Shown here: positions 47,234 through 55,045 of the stretch, in pieces
How positions within the stretch are numbered: position 1 is the first letter of the stretch
How the letters are laid out: every line of letters begins with the position of its first letter
From: Enterocloster lavalensis
Lineage (GTDB): Bacteria > Bacillota > Clostridia > Lachnospirales > Lachnospiraceae
NCBI RefSeq assembly: GCF_902364025.1
Contig: NZ_CABJCG010000008.1
Location: forward strand, 62,001 to 126,000
Length of the DNA stretch: 64,000 nt
Direction: 5' to 3'
Translations under genes and position numbers: made by a program
Notes under the pieces: generated by a model
The model's database searches: none
Seen by the model: the letters and a program-made list of their open reading frames with translations, nothing else
What the model was told of the DNA's origin: nothing

Positions 47234-48841
47234 ATGTTGAATATACTGATTGCGGACGACGAGAACAAGGTTTGCCAGCTGATCAAGTCCCTGGTGGACT
47301 GGGAGGCTCTTGACATGCGGGTGATCGCCACCGCGGAAAATGGAATCGAAGCCCTGGAAAAAATCCGGGAGCTGACCCCGGATATCGCCATCACCGACAT
47401 CCGGATGCCCGGTTACGACGGGCTGGAGCTGGTGCGCCTTGCCAAGGAAACCAACCCCAGAACAGAGTTTATCATTATCAGCGGCTACCGCCATTTCGAG
47501 TACGCCCAGTCGGCCATCCGCTACGGGGTCAACTCCTACCTGTTAAAGCCCATCAAAAAGGACGAGCTGACCGACACCCTGACCCGGCTGGGTGAAAAGC
47601 TTCGGGAACGGACCCGGCAGCTCAGCTATGAGGAGAAGGTGCTGCGCACGCTCAAAAGCGACGAGGAAACGCTGCGCCAGACCTTTCTGTCAGACCTGGT
47701 CTACCGCAGGGACAAAACCCTGAAAACAGCGTCCCTGGACCGCATCAATGAGGATTTCCACTATGGACTGCGGCCTGGGAATTTCTGCTTCGGGATTCTC
47801 AAACTGGACGGCCATGTGTTTGACGACATGGAAAACCTGCGTTTCATGGCGGACAAGGTCCGGGGCGTCATGGACCGGCTGCTGCCGGAGTGCACCTTCG
47901 ACTACGAGCTCCTGGTGGCGGGAAGTTTTTTCTATTTCCTGCTGAATTTTGAGGAGTCCATGCGGAGCCAGGTCCGCCGCCAGATGAAGGCCCTGTTCGA
48001 CGAGGTTCGGATTCAGGGCGGAATTCTGAAGGATTTTGCCGCCACGCTGTCTCTCGGGACCGTGTGCGGCGGATTGGACGGCCTGGATTCCTCCTTAAAG
48101 AACGCCCGCCTGCTGATCGAGGAGCGGCTGGTGGCCGGAACCGGAAAACTTTTGGAGGGGGAACTGCCCCAGAAGGGCTCCTTCGCGGACAGCGCCCTGT
48201 TCGCGGAGTTCAACAGCCGCATGTCCCAGGCCCTGGAAAGCCTGGACGTGCTCTCCGTTCGGGAGGCCCTGCAACAGCTCAAAAGCCAGATGCTGGCCTC
48301 CCCCGGCATCACCGGCCACGAGCTGCTGCAGATGACCAAGGAGGTCTGCAACCTCTATCTCTTCTTTATGAAGAATTACCGCATCCGCATCGAGGACGAT
48401 TTTCTGGAAAATTACAACCTGGGGGCGGACAACTGCGCTTCCGCCCAGGAGCTCTTCGATTACCTGATCCGCAAAATCGCCGCCTCCTACGACATGGCTG
48501 CCCGCCTGAAACGCCAGGACGAGAACCGTCCGGTCCGCGTGGCGAAGCAGTACATCAGCGAACACTACGCAACCGCCCTCACCCTGGAGGAGGTCAGCGC
48601 AGTAGCGGGGCTTTCCCCTGCCTACCTGGCCACGGTGTTCAAGAAGGACACCGGTATGACCTTCCTGGAATACGTCTCCAAGGTACGGATGGACATGGCC
48701 AAACAGCTGCTCAAGGAAACCTCCTGCACGGTGGCGGACATCTGTGAAAAGGTGGGCTACAGCGACGTGCGCTATTTCACCAAAACCTTTACCAAATACT
48801 CGGGGCTCAAGCCCAACGAGTATAGAAAGCTGTACTCATGA
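47234..48841 (+). CDS. AraC-type (YesN-like) response regulator
   Basis: 535 residues. Receiver domain 1-120 with acidic ADDENK, phospho-acceptor Asp 55 in IAITDIRMPG, and Lys near 105 in SYLLKPIKKDEL. A ~300-residue middle region is typical of YesN proteins. The C-terminal AraC DNA-binding domain (about 435-535) has TLEEVSAVAGLSPAYLATVF and VADICEKVGYSDVRYF, plus FTKYSGLKPNEYRK. The gene overlaps the kinase by 4 bp. It likely activates the downstream sugar ABC operon, whose promoter has two direct repeats 21 bp apart at 51331 and 51352. Confidence 0.93.
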   Translation: MLNILIADDENKVCQLIKSLVDWEALDMRVIATAENGIEALEKIRELTPDIAITDIRMPGYDGLELVRLAKETNPRTEFIIISGYRHFEYAQSAIRYGVNSYLLKPIKKDELTDTLTRLGEKLRERTRQLSYEEKVLRTLKSDEETLRQTFLSDLVYRRDKTLKTASLDRINEDFHYGLRPGNFCFGILKLDGHVFDDMENLRFMADKVRGVMDRLLPECTFDYELLVAGSFFYFLLNFEESMRSQVRRQMKALFDEVRIQGGILKDFAATLSLGTVCGGLDGLDSSLKNARLLIEERLVAGTGKLLEGELPQKGSFADSALFAEFNSRMSQALESLDVLSVREALQQLKSQMLASPGITGHELLQMTKEVCNLYLFFMKNYRIRIEDDFLENYNLGADNCASAQELFDYLIRKIAASYDMAARLKRQDENRPVRVAKQYISEHYATALTLEEVSAVAGLSPAYLATVFKKDTGMTFLEYVSKVRMDMAKQLLKETSCTVADICEKVGYSDVRYFTKTFTKYSGLKPNEYRKLYS

Positions 48842-49857
48842 GCGTGAAACTGAAATACATCTCAAAACGCCTGCTGATCTGCGCCGTGGCTGTCGAGCTG
48901 CTGCTGATTCTCATGGCCGGGTACATCTGGCTGGCGAGCCTGGAGCGCTCGGCGGGACTGATACTGGCGGCATTTTTCACACTGGCGGTCGTTCTCGTCA
49001 ATCTCCTGGCCTTCCGGCTGGTGGTGCGGCCCTACCGGGAGACGAAAACCATCTATGAACAGTTTGCCATGGGGCATGTGTTAAACGACCTCTTCGACGT
49101 GCGTTACCCCTACACGCCCGAAAACGAACAGGCCATCCGCAAATTCAACGAGATGATCGACCGCAGCAACCTGGTCAACGTGTCCAAAAAGCAGGCCGAA
49201 TACCTGGCGCTCCAGAACCAGATCAACCCGCATTTTCTCTACAACACGCTGGAGGGCATCCGCAGCGAGGCGCTGATCGCGGGTCTGGACAGCGTGGCGG
49301 AAATGACCGAGGCCCTTGCCACGTTCTTCCGCTACACCATTTCCCAGGTGGAGAATCTGGTGCCCCTGGAGGACGAGCTGGCAAATATTGAAAACTATTA
49401 CTACATCCAGCAGTTCCGCTTTGGCGACAAGCTGGCCTTAAGCATCGAGTACGACTGCGACGAGGACCTAAGCGAGCTGGACATCCTGCAGTACCGTCTG
49501 CCCAAGCTGACCCTGCAGCCCATTGTGGAGAACTCCATTTACCACGGCATCGAGCGCAAGATCGGCAAAGGCCATCTGACCATCCGCATCGGCGCAAGCG
49601 ACAGCAGGCTGCGGATTCGCGTTTCCGACGACGGATTGGGTATGGCGGAGGACAAGCTGCACCAGCTGAATGAAAAGCTGAAATCCCTTTTTTTGGATGC
49701 CGTGGAGGGCGAATCCAGCCGTCAGGGCGGAATCGCCATGGTCAACGTCAACAACCGGATCAAGCTGCTGTTCGGGGAGGAGTACGGCATCTGCGTGTAC
49801 AGCCACGAAGGCGCCGGCACCGACGTGCTGATTAACCTGCCTTTGGTGCAGGAGTGA
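48838..49857 (+). CDS. YesM-type sensor histidine kinase lacking an extracytoplasmic sensor
   Basis: 339 residues, much shorter than usual YesM kinases (about 580). Two transmembrane helices (12-33 and 39-61) are joined by only about five residues outside, so there is no external sensing domain. The His-kinase region has His 132 in LQNQINPHFLYNTLEGI, a PIVENSIYHGI N-box, and a DDGLGMAED plus GGIAMVNVNNRI nucleotide-binding end. A signal must reach it through a partner protein; the adjacent degenerate ABC protein and the sugar permease are candidates (inference). Confidence 0.9.
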   Translation: MSVKLKYISKRLLICAVAVELLLILMAGYIWLASLERSAGLILAAFFTLAVVLVNLLAFRLVVRPYRETKTIYEQFAMGHVLNDLFDVRYPYTPENEQAIRKFNEMIDRSNLVNVSKKQAEYLALQNQINPHFLYNTLEGIRSEALIAGLDSVAEMTEALATFFRYTISQVENLVPLEDELANIENYYYIQQFRFGDKLALSIEYDCDEDLSELDILQYRLPKLTLQPIVENSIYHGIERKIGKGHLTIRIGASDSRLRIRVSDDGLGMAEDKLHQLNEKLKSLFLDAVEGESSRQGGIAMVNVNNRIKLLFGEEYGICVYSHEGAGTDVLINLPLVQE

Positions 49858-49867
49858 GGAAACAAAC

Positions 49868-51313
49868 ATGAAACGGGAATTGCTGCGCATGGATCATGTG
49901 AATCTGGAGGCAGGCGGGGAACGGCTGCTGGACAATTTAAACTTCCAGATCTTCGCCGGGGAGATCATGGGGCTGGTGTCCCGCAGCTTCAAGGGGCACG
50001 ACCAGCTCATCGGCCTGATCGGCTACAACCGCCCCATCACATCCGGAACCGTGTGGTACGACGGCAAAATCGTGAACAGCTATTCCTACAGCGACGGCAG
50101 CGCCAACCGGGTGTATGTCATTGAGCAGAAAAGTCATCTGGTGGAGGGCTTGAGCGTGGTGGACAACATCTTCGTGCTGCGAAGCGGATTCCGGAAATAT
50201 TTTATCAATGAGCAGGTGCTGCTGGAACAGACGGAGCGTTTTTTCCAGGAAAATGGAATCCACGTGGATATCTCCAAGCGGGTCAACGCCCTGGATTCCC
50301 TGGAGCGCTGCCTGGTGGAGCTGGGAAAAGCGCTGCTTTTGGGCTGCCGCCTGATCATTGTGGACAACCCCGGAAACTTCTTAAGCCAGCATGAGCTGCC
50401 GGAATTTCAGCGGATGCTGCGCAAGGTCCGGGACGACGGGGTGGCCGTGCTCTACATCGGAAACCACCACCAGGAGGTGTTCAAGATCGCGGACCGCACC
50501 TCCCTGTTCTACGACGGCCAGATCCGTAAGGTGTTTGAGCGGGACGAGATGACGGACCGCGCCATCGCGCCCTACATCATGGAATGGCAGGACCAGAACC
50601 AGCTCCCGGACCTGGATTTCGAGGACGGCGTGCTCCACTTCCATCACGTCCACAGCGGCAGCCTTAACGGTCTGCAGTTCGTGCTCCACAAGGGCGAATG
50701 CCTGACGCTGCTGGACATGGACAACCGGATCGCGGACGATATTCTGGGGCTTTTGACCGGCGGCTCCGCCTGCGCCCGGGGCAGGATCACCCTGGAGCAC
50801 GAGCTCTACACACCCAAGCGGGCCGCCCGCTATCTGGACGAGGGCGTGGCGGTGATCCCCAAGGACCCGGTGGAACACCTGCTCTTCCCCCACCGCACTT
50901 ACATGGAGAACCTGACCTTCCTGCTGGACCGGAAGCTGGGCCGGAGCCTGATTCCGGGCCGCATCTACCGGAGCATCCGGGACGAGTACGCCCCCCTGGC
51001 CGGGGCTGCCATCGACGAGACCAACATCCTGAATCTCTCCCTGGAGGAACAGATGTCCCTGATCTACTACCGGGTACAGCTTCTGCACCCCCGCGTGCTG
51101 ATCTGCATCCAACCCCTGGCCCGAGGCGACATGCTCTGCCGCCGGAAGATTCTCAGCCTGATCCGGGAAAGCCTGCGCCAGGGCACCGCGGTGCTGATCA
51201 CCACCACCAACGTGTCCGACACCCTGGAGATATCGGACCGGCTGATGGTGGTGGAGGGAGGGGTCTGTACCGCAGCTTATGATAAGCCGGAGTTTGACCG
51301 GATTGCCCGATAA
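49868..51313 (+). CDS. Degenerate RbsA-like double-ABC protein (predicted non-ATPase)
   Basis: 481 residues with the two-cassette layout of sugar ABC ATPases, but every catalytic motif is altered. Cassette 1: the Walker A position reads GLVSRSFKGHDQLIGL, the signature region reads LDSLERCLVELGKAL, and Walker B ends IIVDNPGNFL with the glutamate lost. Cassette 2: Walker A position LLDMDNRIADDILGL, signature LSLEEQMSLIYY, Walker B VLICIQPLARGD. The frame is intact and the surrounding codons look normal, so it is conserved for a non-catalytic job. It lies 10 bp after the kinase, in the regulatory gene set, not among the transporter genes. Confidence 0.9.
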   Translation: MKRELLRMDHVNLEAGGERLLDNLNFQIFAGEIMGLVSRSFKGHDQLIGLIGYNRPITSGTVWYDGKIVNSYSYSDGSANRVYVIEQKSHLVEGLSVVDNIFVLRSGFRKYFINEQVLLEQTERFFQENGIHVDISKRVNALDSLERCLVELGKALLLGCRLIIVDNPGNFLSQHELPEFQRMLRKVRDDGVAVLYIGNHHQEVFKIADRTSLFYDGQIRKVFERDEMTDRAIAPYIMEWQDQNQLPDLDFEDGVLHFHHVHSGSLNGLQFVLHKGECLTLLDMDNRIADDILGLLTGGSACARGRITLEHELYTPKRAARYLDEGVAVIPKDPVEHLLFPHRTYMENLTFLLDRKLGRSLIPGRIYRSIRDEYAPLAGAAIDETNILNLSLEEQMSLIYYRVQLLHPRVLICIQPLARGDMLCRRKILSLIRESLRQGTAVLITTTNVSDTLEISDRLMVVEGGVCTAAYDKPEFDRIAR

Positions 51314-51330
51314 TTCCCCTCTCCTAAAAA

Positions 51331-51398
51331 AACCGAAAGATTCTCTACCTTAACCGAAAGAATGCCCCCTTAATGAGGGCATTTTCTGATGCTATAAT
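51331..51398 (+). promoter_or_regulatory. Promoter with two direct repeats, sugar ABC operon
   Basis: AACCGAAAGA occurs at 51331-51340 and again at 51352-51361, 21 bp apart (two helical turns), the usual layout for AraC-type activators. Downstream is an extended -10 (TGC then TATAAT, 51393-51398) with a poor -35 (TTAATG, 51370-51375), as expected for an activated promoter. AATGCCC and GGGCATT (51361-51367, 51377-51383) also form a hairpin that could end the upstream transcript. Confidence 0.7.
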
Positions 51399-51495
51399 AT
51401 TCTTATACCGGTCAGGTACCCGGCCGCGCCGGCCGCCGCCTAAAACGGCCATCACCGGCCTGGCCCGCAGTTTTCGCGAAAGCAAGGAGTGACCC

Positions 51496-52365
51496 ATGAG
51501 GGAGTATATTGGAATTGACATAGGTGGGACAAAATGCGCGGTGGTCCGCGGGGACGAGAGCGGAAGGATTTTGGAAAAGCGCTCCTTTCCCACCACGGAC
51601 CGCGCGAATACCCTGGAACAGATTTTTGAACATACCGGCCAAATCATAACGGACCGGACTAAGGCCATAGGCGTCAGCTGCGGCGGCCCTCTGGACAGCA
51701 AAACCGGCGTCATTCTCGGCCCGCCCAACCTGCCGGGATGGGACTATGTGCCGGTGACGGAGTATTTGACGGAGCGTTTCCACCTTCCGGCGTACCTGGA
51801 AAACGACGCCAACGCATGCGCGGTGGCCGAGTGGCGGTTTGGCGCCGGAAAGGGCTGTGAAAACCTGATCTTCCTGACCTTTGGCACCGGGCTGGGCGCA
51901 GGGCTGATTCTGGACGGAAAATTATACCGTGGCGCCTGCGGCATGGCCGGAGAGGTGGGGCACGTGAGACTTTTCCCGGAAGGCCACACCGGCTACGGGA
52001 AGGCGGGTTCCTACGAGGGCTATTGCAGCGGAGGCGGAATCGCCCAGTACGGCCTTGGAAGCGCCAGAGAACTGGCGGACAAAGCCAGAGCCGGAGATCC
52101 CAGGGCACTTGCGGTCTGGGAACAGACCGGCCGGAACCTGGGACGGCTTCTGGCCATACTGATGGATATCCTGAACCCGGATGTGATCGTGATCGGGAGT
52201 ATCTACGCAAGGGCCGGGGATCTGATGCAGGAGGCCTGCGAGCAGATTCTGGCGGCTGAGGTGTTGGAACCCAGCCTTCGGGCGTGCAGGGTGGTTCCGG
52301 CGCTGCTGGGAGAATCCCTTGGAGATGTGGCGGCGTTAAGCGTAGCCATGGGAATCCGGGAATGA
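51496..52365 (+). CDS. ROK family sugar kinase lacking the zinc-binding motif
   Basis: 289-residue cytoplasmic kinase with the N-terminal ATP-binding signature YIGIDIGGTKCAVVRGD, the catalytic-loop region LENDANACAVAEWRFG, and GTGLGAGLILDGKLYRG. The usual ROK zinc site CxCGxxGCxE is absent: the corresponding stretch is GYGKAGSYEGYCSGGG, with one cysteine. Some ROK glucokinases lack zinc, so activity is possible. It is first in the ABC operon and probably phosphorylates the imported hexose. The first codons follow an AAGGAGTGA site. Confidence 0.88.
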   Translation: MREYIGIDIGGTKCAVVRGDESGRILEKRSFPTTDRANTLEQIFEHTGQIITDRTKAIGVSCGGPLDSKTGVILGPPNLPGWDYVPVTEYLTERFHLPAYLENDANACAVAEWRFGAGKGCENLIFLTFGTGLGAGLILDGKLYRGACGMAGEVGHVRLFPEGHTGYGKAGSYEGYCSGGGIAQYGLGSARELADKARAGDPRALAVWEQTGRNLGRLLAILMDILNPDVIVIGSIYARAGDLMQEACEQILAAEVLEPSLRACRVVPALLGESLGDVAALSVAMGIRE

Positions 52366-52426
52366 ACGGCGTCAAGCGATCCCCTGCCGGGAAACGGCTG
52401 GGGAATAGAAAGCAGGGGGAAACCAG

Positions 52427-53932
52427 ATGGGAGAAGTAATTGTATCAATGAAAAACATTACCAAGACCTTTCCGGGTGTGAAAGCCCTTGATAATGTGAA
52501 TTTTGAGCTGCGGTCCGGGGAAGTGATGGCGCTGCTGGGCGAAAACGGCGCGGGTAAATCCACGCTGATGAAAATCCTGAGCGGCGTTTACACCAGGGAC
52601 AGCGGCACTATGGAAATATTTGGAACTGAATACGGCGACTTAACGCCGAAAAAGGCCCGGGAAATCGGCGTGGCCATCATTCACCAGGAGTTAAACATGT
52701 GCCGCCACCTGACCGTGACCGAAAACATGTTTCTCGGACGGGAGAAAGCGGGACGGCTCACCCTGAAAGAGAGCGAGATGGAGGCGGAGGCCCGGCGGAT
52801 CCTGGGCGATTTAAAGATCGACCTGGACCCCAGACAGACAGTGGGCGACCTGCCCGTTTCCAAGCAGCAGATGGTGGAGATCGCCAAGGCCCTGTCCGTC
52901 AACGCGAAAATCCTCATCATGGATGAACCGACTTCTTCCCTGACGGCCAAGGAAATCGACGAGCTGTTCCGGATCATCCGCCAGCTGAAGGCGGAGGGGC
53001 GCGGAATCGTGTACATATCCCACCGCCTGGAGGAGCTGCAGGCCATTGTGGACCGTGTGACCATCATGCGGGACGGCCAATACATCATGGACAGCGATTT
53101 CAAGGACCTGACCATGGACAAAATCATCGCCAACATGGTGGGCCGGGAGATCAAGGAGCAGTTCCCGCGGGTGACCTGCGAAAAGGGCGAGAAGGTCTTT
53201 GAGGTCAGGAACTTAAACGCCGGGCGGCTGGTGCGGGACATCAACTTCTCCCTGTACGAGGGTGAAATCGTGGGGTTTGCCGGGCTGATGGGCGCCGGGC
53301 GGACCGAAACCACCCGGGCGATCTTCGGCGTGGACCAGAAAACCAGCGGACAATTTTTCCTGGACGGCAAAGAGGTCAAAATAAACTGTCCCATGGACGC
53401 CATCCGGGCCGGAATCGTGCTGGCGCCGGAGGACCGGAAAAAGGACGGTCTCTGCATCAAACTCAGCATCCGCCAGAACCTGGCTCTGCCGAACCTGGAT
53501 CTGGTTTGCAACAAACTGGGCGTGATCAACAGTTCCAAGGAGGACGATCTCTGTGAGGAGGCGGTGAAAAACCTGCTGATCAAGACGCCGGGGCTGGAGA
53601 TCAACGCCGGAAACCTCTCCGGAGGCAATCAGCAGAAGGTGGTCGTTGGAAAATGGCTGGCGCGCAATTCCCGGGTCGTAATCTTTGACGAACCCACCAG
53701 AGGCATCGACGTGGGCGCCAAGGTGGAGATTTACAACCTGATGAACAAACTGAAGCAGGAAGGGATTGCGGTCATGTTCGTATCCTCCGAGATGCCGGAA
53801 GTGCTGGGGATCGCAGACAGGATCATCGTCATGTGCGACGGCCGGATCACCGGCGAAGTGTCGGCTCAGGAGACGACGCAGAATGAAATCCTGAAATATG
53901 CGACCGAATTTGAGAAAAAGCAAGTGAGCTGA
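52427..53932 (+). CDS. Ribose-type sugar ABC transporter ATP-binding protein
   Basis: 501-residue RbsA/MglA-type protein with two ABC cassettes. Cassette 1 is intact: LLGENGAGKSTLMKIL, signature LPVSKQQMVEIAKAL, Walker B ILIMDEPTSSLT. Cassette 2 has the usual variant GLMGAGRTETTRAIFG, LSGGNQQKVVVGKWL and VVIFDEPTRGID. It is a true ATPase, in contrast to the degenerate homologue three genes upstream. It works with the permease at 53949 and the lipoprotein at 55046. Confidence 0.95.
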   Translation: MGEVIVSMKNITKTFPGVKALDNVNFELRSGEVMALLGENGAGKSTLMKILSGVYTRDSGTMEIFGTEYGDLTPKKAREIGVAIIHQELNMCRHLTVTENMFLGREKAGRLTLKESEMEAEARRILGDLKIDLDPRQTVGDLPVSKQQMVEIAKALSVNAKILIMDEPTSSLTAKEIDELFRIIRQLKAEGRGIVYISHRLEELQAIVDRVTIMRDGQYIMDSDFKDLTMDKIIANMVGREIKEQFPRVTCEKGEKVFEVRNLNAGRLVRDINFSLYEGEIVGFAGLMGAGRTETTRAIFGVDQKTSGQFFLDGKEVKINCPMDAIRAGIVLAPEDRKKDGLCIKLSIRQNLALPNLDLVCNKLGVINSSKEDDLCEEAVKNLLIKTPGLEINAGNLSGGNQQKVVVGKWLARNSRVVIFDEPTRGIDVGAKVEIYNLMNKLKQEGIAVMFVSSEMPEVLGIADRIIVMCDGRITGEVSAQETTQNEILKYATEFEKKQVS

Positions 53933-53948
53933 ATCGGAGGGAATGATT

Positions 53949-54965
53949 ATGAACGAGAAGAAGCAAAGCACCGTAAAGCGTCTGCTGGGCACCCGCGGAA
54001 TGGGCGCGGTGATCACGGCATTCGTGGGACTGATTATCATTTACGTGGCATTCGGACTGATTGACCGGAACGTATTTTCCGGGCAGAACGTCATGAACCT
54101 GCTGCGGTCCATGTCCAAATATCTGCTGATCGGCGTTGGGCAGAGCTACCTGCTGATCACCGGAAACATCGACCTGTCCATCGGTTCCATGGTCGGCATG
54201 AGCGCCATGGTGTCCGCCACCCTGATGACCATGGGCGTGCACCCGGTCATCGCCATGGCGGTAGCGCTGCTGTGCTGCCTGGTCTGCGGCGTGATCAACG
54301 GCACTCTGGTGGGCAAGTTCAAACTCCCGCCCTTCATCGCCACCCTGGGCACCATGTTCGCGGCCCGCGGCGTCGCCTACATGGTCAACAACAACCGCAA
54401 CACCGACGCCATCGCCACCGGCATCGGCAAGGAAGCGGGCGACAGCTTCCAGAACCTGTTCTACTATGGCAAGACCTTTGGCATTTACAATACCTTCTGG
54501 ATCGCCCTGATCCTGTTTCTGATCTTTTTCTTCCTGCTGTCCAGAACCAGAACCGGACGCCATATTTACGCCATCGGTTCCAATGTGGAAGCGGCAAAGC
54601 TGTCCGGCGTGGATGTGGTGACCACCACCATCAAGGCTTATCTGGTCAGCGCCACCTGCGCCTGCGTGGTCGGACTGATCCTGTGCGCACAGGCCGGCAT
54701 GGGTAACATGGAGGCGGGAAACATGTACGAAATGTACGGTGTGGCGGCCGGCGTAATCGGCGGTATCTCACCCCTGGGCGGCACCGGACTTCTGTTAGGC
54801 ACCTTCGCCGGCGCGTCCGTATGGCAGACCCTGGAGAACGGGCTCAACATGATCGGAGCACAGGTTGGTATCCAGCGCCTTGTGATCGGTATCATCGTGG
54901 TATTTGCGGTATTGCTGGACGTAGTGGTCCGCTCCGGAAGTCTCGGAAAGAAAAACAAGCAGTAA
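53949..54965 (+). CDS. Ribose-type sugar ABC transporter permease
   Basis: 338-residue permease with about ten helices, of the RbsC/BPD_transp_2 family. Features: GQSYLLITGNIDLSIGSMVG, PPFIATLGTMFAARGVAYMV, SRTRTGRHIYAIGSNVEAAK and the C-terminal GAQVGIQRLVIGIIVVFAV. The start chosen is the ATG at 53949, 8 bases after GGAGGG; an ATG two codons earlier is too close to that site. It lies 16 bp after the ATPase. Confidence 0.95.
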   Translation: MNEKKQSTVKRLLGTRGMGAVITAFVGLIIIYVAFGLIDRNVFSGQNVMNLLRSMSKYLLIGVGQSYLLITGNIDLSIGSMVGMSAMVSATLMTMGVHPVIAMAVALLCCLVCGVINGTLVGKFKLPPFIATLGTMFAARGVAYMVNNNRNTDAIATGIGKEAGDSFQNLFYYGKTFGIYNTFWIALILFLIFFFLLSRTRTGRHIYAIGSNVEAAKLSGVDVVTTTIKAYLVSATCACVVGLILCAQAGMGNMEAGNMYEMYGVAAGVIGGISPLGGTGLLLGTFAGASVWQTLENGLNMIGAQVGIQRLVIGIIVVFAVLLDVVVRSGSLGKKNKQ

Positions 54966-55045
54966 AACGGTCAAACAAGTGGAACGATATTCAACCGCCG
55001 CAATTTTGCGGGGTTCAATATAAAAAAAGAAGGAGGATTCGTTTT

